Positions 30,301 through 42,579 of a stretch of 64,000 bases of DNA are shown here, piece by piece. A program made the position numbers and the translations under genes. The notes under the pieces are model-generated. The model was not told the origin of the DNA, did no database searches, and worked only from the letters and a program-made list of their open reading frames with translations. The first letter of the stretch is position 1. The number at the start of each line of letters is the position of its first letter. Source of the stretch: Synanceia verrucosa (taxonomy: Eukaryota > Chordata > Actinopteri > Perciformes > Synanceiidae); NCBI GenBank assembly GCA_029721515.1, contig CM056556.1, forward strand, positions 9,454,098 through 9,518,097, read 5' to 3'.

Positions 30301-33300
30301 CGATCAAATGGTGACATTTTAGAAAACTATCACTCATGCTGTCTCATCTGTCACACACACAAAGCTTTAGCTGGCAAAGCTCGACACACGTGTGTCCTAC
30401 TTACCAGACAACAGTCACTCCCAGGCTTTTGATGGTATCAGCTGAAGCAGAAAAGGTAAAAGGAAAAATGGACATACATGCTGCCAGCGCTCACTTTGCC
30501 TAAAGTGGCTGCTTCATCTTTTGAACCTTACAGGTCCTTTTCAGTTTTTGAAAAAGAAGGCATTTCTGCCTTTCTACTGAAAAGCTGCACAGAGAACTGG
30601 CAGACACAGCCCCTTTGGATGAAGCAGGTCTCAGGACAGCAAGAAGTACGACAGCTCATCCTGTCCAGTGGTGTTAAGGCCATGCTGTTTCTGTTTTCCA
30701 CGGCTATTAAGAGGAATGAACCCAGCAGCAATCATACACGCTTGTCCCCTCCCCCCATCCAACCTCTACCCAGAGGCTCGTCCCCATGGTGTCAATGAAA
30801 AATGTGAGATGTGTCAATTACATAAAAGGTACATCTTTTCTATTTTTATTTGTATTTCTCTTTATTGCACCATTTGTGCAGAGAGTCTCTGGGAAAACAA
30901 ACATAGTAGAAAAGGGGAAAAGATAGTCCATAGTCACTCACTACAGTAAGGAGTTTTGTTTACTGAGAATCAACAGAATGAAACAGCGCTGTGCCCCTTT
31001 CCCATACAAACTGTCAACCAGAAATTCTGTCTTTCATTGGAAGTAGCAATGCACTGTAGGAAAAAAAAATAATAAAAGCTCAAATAATTTAAATGTCTTT
31101 TTTTAATGTAACCAACATTGTTTTTTGTTAAATAAAATCTCGTATTATGAGTATTGGCATCAAAGATGACCTCAGCTGACAGCTTCCAGTAAAATGACTA
31201 ACATGACTGACATGGCACATTATTGAATGGTACCACTGCATAAATACTTGCAGTGCAGTGTTGCACCACATGTGCACCTCTAACCTGGCCACTGAATCTA
31301 AGAGAGAAGAATAAAACCCGTAATGTTTTTCACCAAATCACTCTAGATAGGTCTAACAAAACTCATCTAACTAATTATTCAAGGCATTAACTGCTAATAG
31401 TGTTTGCCAGAAAAACAGACCTACCCCACAGGGGAATGTGAGCTGTTCAGAGAGAAAGGTATGACTCTACCTCACAGCATGTTAAAAGGCTGCAAAGAAT
31501 ACACAGCCATGCATTCACAAAGCAGGCACACACTTGTACTACTGTCACCATAAAAATTAAGGGGGCTTGTTGAATTACATGGAGACAGAGATCTGCGAGA
31601 GAGCAGATGGCTGGAAAGGAAATGTCTGCAGCTCTAAATGGACTGCAGCGTGTTGCGTTGGACTTAATCTGTTTCACCTCTGCTTATTGGCATATCACAG
31701 GGCTTTGCCATCTCGGATCTCTCACAGGGGCTGGAGATTCCCTGGCAGCTATGGCAGCAGATCCCATCTTACTAATGCTGTTACACAACACTCAATCACT
31801 TTTATACATTTTCAGTGCTGCCGGCCTGCTGAAGCTGACTTCTCATGAACCGTTATGTAATGACTCGGTCCACTCTAGTGGACGGATGGTAGCAACCACG
31901 TAGCCCGCATTTTAGTATGTTTACAATTTCACTTGAGACCTCTCAAAGTAGTTCAATAATTAAAACGGATTACATTAATTAACTGCACACAGACCTCCAT
32001 ACAAAGACGCAGCCTGAAAATCAATACAAGCACAATTCCCTGATGATGTAAATTCATATTTTTTGCAAAGAAATCAAATTAACAATGAGGTAAACTTCTG
32101 CCTATTGTGTAATACATTTTCAATAGAAATAAAAGGCTGTATGACAGCTGGGCACACTGTTTTCAACCCTTTACGCAGCAGAGGATTCAGTGAAGTATGC
32201 AAAGAATCAATGCTAACACTTGCACACTAATACTTCAAAGATGGTGTCCTTGGAAACAATACATTAACCTCATACCAAATACAAAAATATTTATCTTTAA
32301 TAAATAAGAACTATAAAATAAAATGTAATACTATTGTGTAATTTCTGTTACTTATCATGGAACAAGGAGCATAAAAGAAACAAAGGCACCTTTACTTTGG
32401 TCAGTGTCAAGCTGTTTTGCTGCTCGGTATCAGACACAAACACTAAAACCTGTTGCCCTCGTCACAGTTCAATCAAACAAATAACACCAAGTCATCATAA
32501 TCTCTCCAGTCAGTTGAATGTGAGGAAACTCAACGATAATCGAAAACCATAAAGACAAAATCAAGGCCAATCCAAAAAATAAAAAAATGTGAAATGAAAT
32601 TTATTGCACTTACCGCTCCTGTGTGAGGCATGGGGTTAAATCCACAAAGGTTGCAGACCGTGTTCTTGCATCCAGTGCAGGTATTATAATTGGGAGGATC
32701 CTTGGATCCCATGTTGAGGTCTACCTTACAGAGTGGACAGGTGGACGGAGGTACTTTAGGAGCAACTTGGGTCCCCTCTGTGGATTTTGGAGGCTTTGAT
32801 GGAGCTTTGTCTGCTTTGGTTTGTGCTGATGGTAAAGACTTGGCCTGTTGGGGTGGTTCTGATGTCTCTGAGGCAGGTGGCTTCGTGTCCTTTGCAGGGG
32901 GCATCTTAGGAGAAACTGGAGGTGTAGATTTAGGAGAGACATGGGTTGTGGTGGACATCTTACGTGGAGTAGGTGGTGTTGTTTTAGGTTCATCCTGAAC
33001 AGCAGAGGTTATCAATGTAGATGCAGAGCTAAAGATAGATGAACCAAACCCAAACATCTTCCCAGTCATCGACTCAGCGGGCTTTGCAGCAACAGGCTGT
33101 GTTTTAGGACCACCAAACCCAAAGAAGCCTCCTGACTCCTGTTTAGCAGGCTGAGCTGGTGGTGGTGCAGCTTTGGCAGGAAGGGTCGCAGATTTTGAGG
33201 GCTGTTGTGGTGTTTTTCCAGTCTCTTGTTTTGTAAGACCTGCCTTGACATCTGGCTTTTGAGAAAGCGGCACTTGTGGAGATATCCCAATAGGCTGCTG

Positions 33301-36300
33301 CTGGCCAGCCACATCTTGGCCTTGGCCTTGCTCAGTGGCTGAAAGGCCCAACGTCTTTTGCACAGAACCTCGTCGTGGTGTCTCCGTCCTTTGGACTGCA
33401 GTTTGCCCTGGGGTCTCAGCTTTGGGGGGTTCTTTTTTCTGTGGAGTTTCCTGTATGAGCTCTTTTTTGGCTACTTTAGATTCTGTAGACTTCTCCTTCA
33501 GGATTAATGTTGGTACATCCTTCTGGTCAGAGGTAGGAACCTTGGTTGGGGAAGGCTGTGGTTTCGCTACAGGACGTCCTGTGGGCTCAGATGCTCCAAG
33601 GGCTCTCTGCATCTGGCAGTTCAGGCAAAGCCATTCTTTCACCTGAAAAAGAGCAATAAAATGTATGAGTCACTGAAAAACATGCAACAACACTGTTTTA
33701 TTCAAAGAGCAAAGAAGAGAGTCAACTGGGCTTGCATGAAGTTTTTCATCTCTCATCCAAGAGGCTTAAGATCTTCAAGCAAGATTCTCTCTTCTTTGCT
33801 CTTTGGATTGACCATGACTTGGATTACAGTGATTTACCTCTGCCACAGTTGGCATTGTATTAAATCCACATTGGTTGCAGACAGTAGTCTTGCATGCTGT
33901 GCATGTGTTGTAGTTGGGAGGATCTTTGGAGCCCATGTTGAGGTCAACCTTGCAGAGTGGACAGGTGGATGGAGATACTTTAAGAGCATCTTGGATATCT
34001 GTAGTTGCCTTGGGGTGCTCTGATGAAGCTTTGTCCACTTTGTCTTGCACTGCTGAAGGAGTCTTTTCCTGTTGTGGTTTCTCTGGTTTCTTCTCTTCAG
34101 TTTTCTGAACAGTGGGTGGCTTAATGTCCTTTGCCGGTAAAGTTTTAGGAGAGGCTGGAGGTGTAGCTTTAGGAGAGACATGGGCTGTAGTAGACATCTT
34201 ACGAGGAGTTGGTGGAGTAGTTTTAGGTTCGTCCTGGACAGCTGAAGTTATCAAAGTGGATGCAGAGCTTAAGAAAGATGACCCAAATCCAAACATCTTC
34301 CCAGTCATTGACTCAGCAGGCTTTGCTGTGGTAGGCTGTGTTTTAGGACCACCAAAACCAAATAAGCCACCTGATGCTTGCTTTGCAGGCTGAGCTGGTG
34401 GTGCAGATTTGGTTGGTGAGGTACCAGCTTTTGGAAGCTGTTGTGGTGGTGGTTTTCCTGCTTCTGAACCTGCTGGAGGAGCAGATTTAGTCGTAGTAGT
34501 CCCAGCTTTGGGTATCTGTTGTGGTGGTGGTTTTCCAGTTTCTGGACCCAGAGGAGGAGCAGATTTAGCACTAGAAGTACCAGCTTTGAGAGGTTGTTGT
34601 GGTGGTGGCTTGCCTGCTTCTATAGCCGTTGGAGAAGCAGATTTAGCACTAGGAGTCACATCTTTTGGAGGCTGATGTGGTGGTGGCTTTCCTGCCTCTG
34701 GACCCACTGGAAGAGCAGATTTAACACCAGGAGTCATATCCTTTGATGGTTGTTGTGGTGTTGGCTTTCCTGTCTCTGGAGGAGCAGATTTAGCACTAGG
34801 AGTCACATTTACTGGAGGCTGCTGTGGTGATGGCTGCCCTGCCTCCGGACGCATTGAAGGAGCAGATTTAGCACCAGGAGTCACATCTTTTGGTGGCTGC
34901 TGCTGGGGTGTACTTGGTTGTTCTTTGGTTGTCTCTTCACAAGGCTTATGTGAAGCTGGTGGAACAACCATCTTTGTGGTAGTGAATGGAACTGTTTTGT
35001 CAGGCAATGAAGCAGCTGCATCCGTAGCTTTATCTGATACCGCATCAAGGGCTGTGGATTTAGTTTCTTTGGTTGTGGCATTTTTGGATGTAGCTGGTTT
35101 ATGAGTGTCCTCCTGAGAAGCTAACATTGCAATATCCTTCCTCTGAACTGAGGCAGAGACCTCTTTGCTTGGTGAAGGTTTGGTTTTTATCATAGGGAGG
35201 CCTGGAGGTTCAGAAGCTCCAAGAGCTCTCTGCATTTGGCAGTTTAGACAAAGCCATTCCTTCACCTGAAAAACAAAAACAGAACATGAGTACCATTATG
35301 TACATTTGCTAATAATGAATCCTTTGTACTATGTTGTGTTGATCCAAAAAACAGTCCTTGAGGAAATTGATTCTACATATATATTTTATCAATTAATTAC
35401 CTCTGTTACATTTTGCATAGGACTGAATCCACATTTGTTGCAGACAGTGGTTTTGCATTCAGTGCAGGTGTTGTAGTTGGGAAGATCTTTGGATCCCATA
35501 TTCAGTTCCACCTTACAGAGTGGACATGAAGACTGGTCCACTTTGGACACAGCCTGGGAGGCTTTTGGTTTTGCAGGCCCCGATGGATCTTTGTCCTCTT
35601 TAGCTTGTCCTGATTGAGGAGCCTTGGCCTGCTGTGGTTGGTCTGGTATCTTTTCTGGATGTGTTTTCTGAGCAACAGGTGGTTTGGCCTCTTTTGCAGA
35701 AGTCATCCTCGGAGAAACTGGAGGGCTAGACTTTGGAGAAATCTGCGAAACCTTGCCGGATACTTGTGCTGGGGCAGACATTTTGCGGGAACTTGGTGGT
35801 GTTGTCCGGGACTCCTCCTTAACTGCAGATGTTATCAAGGTGGATGCAGAGCTGAAGAGGGATGAACCAAATCCCAACATCTTCCCAGTCACAGCTTCAG
35901 TTGTTTTTGAGGCAGCATGCTGGGATTTAGGACTGCCAAAGCTGAAGAAACTTCTTGATTCTTCATTTGATGGCTGTGTAGGGTGTGATTCTTTGTTTAC
36001 GGCCTTAAGGGGAAGTACTTCATCAGTAGATGTGACTGATTGATCAGCTGATTTCGGAACTATTTCAGTCTTCTCTTTCTTCCCTGATACTTCTTCACGT
36101 GCAGGGGAACTTGGTGGAATGATATCATTCTCCTTCTGGAAAGAACTTTCATGATCTATTTTGACAGGATGCGCTTCAGCAAACAGTGGTTTTCTGGGGT
36201 CAGGAAACACAGTAGTTGACTCTCTGATGGGGGCTGCAGTGGAGGTTGGCACTTCCTTGGAAGGCGTTGAAACAGTTTTGGCTTCTTTTGTTGATACAGC

Positions 36301-39300
36301 ATGCGGGGTCTCTTTTGTGGGTGTTTGGGTAATGTCCATTTGAAATAAGGGTGTACTTTCTTCTTTATTTTGCGGTACACCTGATACTGGACTTTCCTGA
36401 TTTTTGTCTGGCACTTTGACTTTTTCAGTGGAAATGGCTTTCTTTTGATCTTTTTCAACAGCGGGAGGTGTGGCCACTTTGCTGGGTGATGCCCGGCGCT
36501 TCATCAGTGGAGGGTCTACTGATTCAGCTGCTGAGAGAGCTCTTTGCATCTGACAAGTCAGACACAACCACTCCTTCACCTATAAGGGAAAATACCATTT
36601 TATTGAGAGTTAGTGTCTGAAAAATATTTGAGGGTTTAAATAATAATACTATAAGACAACAACATGTAACACATAAATAGGTATATATGGAATACACATT
36701 AATACACATTAATACATATATCTTGATTGAATCTCACTTACATCTGACACAATTGGCATGGGGTTAAATCCACACTGGTTACAGACTGTGTTCTTGCATT
36801 CAGTGCAAGTGTTGTAGTTAGGTGGATCCTTGGATCCCATGTTAAGTTCCACCTTACAGAGAGGACAGGTAGACTGGCCTGGTTTGACACCTGCTTGGGG
36901 GGCTGCTGCAGCCTTTGGAGGCTCTGATGGGGCTTTGTCCACTTTGGTCTGTACTGATGGAGGTGTCTTGGTCTGTTGGGGTCGTTCTTTCTTCTGGGCA
37001 GCGGGGGTTTTGCTCTCTTTCGCTGGGGACATCTTGGGAGAAACTGGTGGGGTAGTTTTGGGCTGATCCTGAACAGCTGAGGTTATCAAAGTAGATGCAG
37101 AACTGAAGATGGAAGAGCCAAACCCAAACATTTTCCCAGTTGCTGTCTCTGCTGGCTTTGCAGCATCGGGTTGAGTTTTACCACCACCGAAACCAAAGAA
37201 ACCCCCAGACTGTTGCTGTGGAGCTGCTGTGGCATTACTCGGCTTACGTTCAGTTTGCCTTGTCTGGTCTGGTGATTCGTTAGGACCTGGTGTTTTCTGC
37301 AGCTCTTGTGACCTCTTCGGTGAAGGAACTGGGCTAGGCTGTTTCTGACCCTCTAGCTTGTTTGCAGCCTTGGCTGTGGCTGGCTGTGCAGTTACAGACA
37401 GCTTCCTCTGAGGTGAGTCTTTCTTTTCACGTTCAGTTGGGCTGATGATGTCTTTCTTTTGGGATTTTGCAGATACCTGATTGTTGATAGAAGAAACTCC
37501 TTGGGGTTGCGTTGCTCCTTGAGCCCGCTGCATCTGACAGGTGAGACAAAGCCATTCCTTCACCTGGAAAGGTAATAAATAAGATTAGGTAATCTATGAA
37601 TAAATATTTTATAGATTCATGTAAGCATGTGGGTATGTTCTGTGTTATGTGTCGGCAGCTGTTATAAATTTAGAAACAAAGACTAAATGTGGATTTTGAT
37701 GTTTAATATCCCCAGTAAATACTGAAGGCATGCAGATTTTTAATTCAGTGATGACCCAGCAAGTGACACTTTCAAAAATGTTAATTCTATAAAGTCAGTG
37801 AGCAGTCAAATGCACATTTAAATTGTAATAAGAAAACATTGTCTTACTGCTGCATCATTAGGCATAGGGTTAAATCCACACTGGTTACAGACTGTGCTCT
37901 TGCATTCAGTGCAAGTGTTGTAGTTAGGTGGATCCTTGGAGCCCACATAGAGTTCCACCTTACATAGAGGACAGCTAGACTGGCTTGGTTTGACAGCTGC
38001 TTGGTGGGCTGCTGCAGCCTTTGGAGGCTCTGATGGGGCTTTGTCCACTTTGGCCTGTCCTGGTGGAGGTGTCTTGGTCTGTTGGGGTTGTTCTTCCTTC
38101 TGGGCAGCGGGGCATTTGCTCTCTTTCGCTGGGGACATCTTGGGAGAAACTGGTGGAGTAGTCTTGGGCTGATCCTGAACAGCTGATGTTATCAAAGTAG
38201 ATGCAGAACTGAAGATGGAAGAGCCAAATCCAAACATTTTCCCAGTTGCTGACTCTGTCAGCTTTGCAGCATCGGGTTGAGTTTTACCTCCACCGAAACC
38301 AAAGAAGCCCCCTGACTGCTGCTGTGGCGCTGCTGTGGTGTTAGTCTGCTTACGTTCAGTCTGTCCATTGGTCACAGACTTTGGCTTTGCAGCATCTGCT
38401 TGCTTACCTCCAGGTTGGCTTGCCTGATCTGGTGGCTTTTTTGGACCAGTCTTCTGTCTATCTTGTGGTGTTTTATGATCAAGTGCTGGGCTGCCCTGTT
38501 TCAGTGGTGTACTGGCAGCTTCAGGTTTGCCAGACTGTACTGATGGTGTGGACTGTTTTCTCAGTGGTGATACTGGTTCTGAAGCATCCTTCTTCTGTAC
38601 AGCAGGGCCTGGACTGTCCTTCCATTCAGGTGTTGCTGGTTTGGAAGGGTCCTTCAACTGTACTGCTGCAGGTGATGGAACTTTACTGGATGATGTTTGG
38701 TACTTTAATGTGGGATGCCCTGGTGGAACAGATGCTCCAACTGCTCTCTTCATCTGACAGTTAAGACATAGCCACTCGTTTACCTAAAATGCAGTAGACA
38801 CCAGTTATGTGTCACTTTGGAACTGGAAATTGTAGTAATTCACATCAACCTGAGTATCCTCAAGAACACAGCAATACAGATCAGTGGGGTAATTGTTGAA
38901 TTCATAAACAGATCTAGAGCAAATATACACAGCATATTAAGAAGTAATTCGCTTACCTCTCCTATAGGCATTGGGTTGAATCCACATTGGGTACAGACTG
39001 TGGTCTTGCACTCTGTGCAGGTGTTGTAGTTTGGAAGGTCCTTGGAGCCGATGTTAAGCTCAACCTTACACAGTGGACAGGTCTGGTTTCCATTAGAAGA
39101 TGTTTGGGAAATTGCTGCTACCTTTGGCAGTAATGGAGCTTTGGCCTCTTTGCTCTGGTGGAATTCTTCTGGTTTCTTTTCCTGCTCTGGTTTCTGAACA
39201 AGAGTTTTGGGCTCTCTTGCTGGCGACATTCTGGGAGAACCTGTCGGTGTACCTTTTGGAGTAATCTTGGGCGCAGCAGACATCTTGGGAGAGACTGGTG

Positions 39301-42300
39301 CTGGTGCAGACATTTTACGAGAGCTTGGTGGTGTAGTGCATGATTCTTCCTGAACAGCAGATGATATCAAAGTTGATGCTGAGCTGAAAATGGAGGAACC
39401 AAAGCCAAACATCTTCCCAGTCATGGATTCTGTTGTCTTTGAAGCATCAGGCCCTGTTTTAGGACCCCTCGGGCCAAAAAGGTTTCCTGAGTCCTGCTTT
39501 GTATCTGGGGTGATCTTACCCTGCTTTAGTCCAGGTTGGTCAGTTGGTTTCTGAGAACCTGATCCCACCCGGATATCCAGAGGAGCTTTCTGACCAGGAG
39601 TTGGGCTTGCCTGTGTGTCACATTCTGGTCCTTTCACCACCTGTGTTTCTGCTGCAGCCTGTGACTTCTGAGGAGAACCTGGAGTGGGACTCTCCTTCTT
39701 CTTCTGAAGTGCATCAGACACTGGAGTCTCTATCTTTGAAGGTGCATCAGATGATGATAAATCCTTCTTTAGAGTTACCACTTGACTGGGAGCTGTTATC
39801 TTCTGATGTACAGCAGATGGAGACATTTTGTTAGCTGCACTGTGAGGTTTCATAGGAGGTCCTGAGAGTTCAGATGCACTAAGAGCTCTCTGCATTTGAC
39901 AGTTCAGGCATAACCATTCTTTTACCTGTGGAAATAAAATATGTCAAATTAAAATATGAAACATTTACAACACCTGCATGCTTTGCTATGTACACTTTAT
40001 AGATTTCATGGAGTATTCTTGTTCAATTAAGGGCTGTCATATGTTACTGTTTTTTGTATTTTATTGAAATTTAAAAGTTAAAGTACCTCTGATACGTTTG
40101 GCATTGGATTAAATCCACACTGGTTACAGACAGTGTTCTTGCATTCAGTGCAGTTGTTGTAGTTGGGAGGTTCCTTGGAGCCAAAGTTGAGTTCCACCTT
40201 ACAGAGTGGACAGGTAGATTGTCCTACTATGCGAACAGTTGGGGATGCGGTTGCACCCTTTGGCGGCACTGAGGGAGCTTGTTCTACTTTGGTATGTGGC
40301 ATCATGGACTCTGCTTTCTTCTCTTGGTCTTGTTTCTGAGCAAGAGGTGATTTGGTTGCCTTTGCGGCAGGCAACTTAGGAGAAACTGGTGGTGTTGTTT
40401 TGGAATCATCTTGGACAGCTGTGTTTATTAGAGTGGAGGCAGAACTGAAGATGGAGGAACCGAAGCCAAACATTTTCCCACCCAGTGATTCAGCAGGCTT
40501 TGCAGCATCAGGTTGAGGTTTAGGACTGCCAAATCCAAAGAACCCTCCAGATTCCTCTTGTGTAGTTGAGGTAGTGTTACTCTGTTTGCGTCCAGTTTGG
40601 TCTGGTGGTTTTTGAGAACTTGTCTTCAGGGCCTCCTGTGGACCAAGAGCTGGGCTGCCTTGTTTCTGACTTTCTGGTCCTTTAATGACTGAAGCCTTTG
40701 CTGACGGCTCTGCTGGTATTGGTAGTTTCCTCTGAGGGGAGCCTGATGCAGAGGTCCCCTTTACCTTAGATTCAGCAGGTGTTTGATTGTCTTTCTTTTG
40801 AGGTTTAACTAGAGGAGCGGTCTCCTTATGAGTGGCATTGGCAGGTGCAGGGACTTTATTTGGTGAGGCCTGTAGTTTCAACATTGGAGTTCCTGGAGGC
40901 TCAGATGCTCCTAGAGCTCTCTGCATCTGGCAGTTGAGACACAACCACTCCTTCACCTACATTTGAGAAAACAATAAGTGGAATTTAGATCAGCATTGTT
41001 GTACAAAGTATTAATTCTAACTATATATTACATTATTAATAAAAAAGACATACCACAATGGAGTGATCTTTTGAATCTATAGTACTCTTCTCTTACCTCT
41101 TTAACATTTGGCATGGGATTAAATCCACATTGGTTACAGACAGTGTTCTTGCACTCTGTACAGGTGTTGTAGTTGGGAGGATTTTTAGAACCCACATTGA
41201 GTTCCACTTTACAGAGAGGACAGGTAGACTGGCCTGCTTTGGAAACAACTGGGGAAGCTGACATTTTCTTTGGTGGCTCTGATGGAGGTTTGTCCGCTTT
41301 CGGCTGTGCTTTTGGAGAACTCTTGGCCTGCTGGAGTTGTTCTGGCTTCCTCTCCTGTTCTGGTTTCTTGGCAGTGGGAGATTTGGAGTCCTTCACAGGC
41401 ATTTTGGGAGAAAGTGGTGGTGTAGTTTTGGGCTCATCATGAACAGCTGAGGCTATCAAAGTAGATGCTGAACTGAAGATGGAGGAACCAAAACCAAACA
41501 TTGTCCCAGTTGCTGCAGGCTTCGCAGAATTAGGTTGACTTTTAGGGCTGCCAAATCCAAAGAACCCTCCTGACTCTTGCTGTGTAGCTGCAGTGGTATT
41601 TCCCTGCTTTTGAGCAGTTTGGCTTTTCTGGTCTGGTTGTTTCTCTTGAGGTGTTTTCGGGCCATGAGCTGGACTGGCCTGTTTCACACCATCTGGTCCT
41701 TTAGCAGCCTCATCCCTAACTGGTTGTGCTGCAGGCGTAGATACCTTCTTCTGAGGAGAGCCTGGTGTCGACGTCTTTTGCAATGCAGCCTGTGCTGGAG
41801 TATTTTTGTTAAATGGGTTTTTTTCTTTCTGAGGTTCAATTCCACCAGCAGCTCGTTTCACCTGGCAGTTTAGACAAAGCCACTCCGTTCCCTTAAAAAT
41901 GACAACAAATGAATTAATTACACATGTACGTAATTTTTTTTTTATATTAACAAAACACAAAGAAAGCTCTGCACTAAAAAATAAACAGAGAAGCTGGCAG
42001 CTGAAGTGTCATATCCTGAAAAGAAAAGCAAACACAAAAAAATCATGGAATAGAGCACAATGTGGATGGCTCCAGCAATTTAGATAATAACAGAACAGGA
42101 CTATTGGGACTGATGAGGCAATTGTAATCTTGATAAAACGTGTGATGTGTGAAATACACATTCCAGCTTAGTCTTCGATTGTTTTGTTTTTTTTGACACA
42201 TTCAGTATTTATCACAGCATTAAGAAAAAAAATCAAATGTTTGTATTTAAAATGTGTTTAATAAAGAATTTCTATCATCATCTATCATCAAGTGCAAATG

Positions 42301-42536
42301 CAAGCTCATAAAAAGACTGTACTACCAATTTTTCAGTGATTTAGACTATAATGTCTAAAATATCCACTTTCACAGAGTGCTTGTAAAATGCAGAGAAAGA
42401 TCCCATCCTGTATCACAAGATCAATGAGCCTACACACTGTGCATTGAATTACAGAGTCAAGTGTCATGTCCTGTGCTCCAGGATGTCTATTTACCCTCTG
42501 TGGTATTCTCTACAGGACAATCCCCATGAGAAGTGT

Positions 42537-42579
<43 letters not shown>

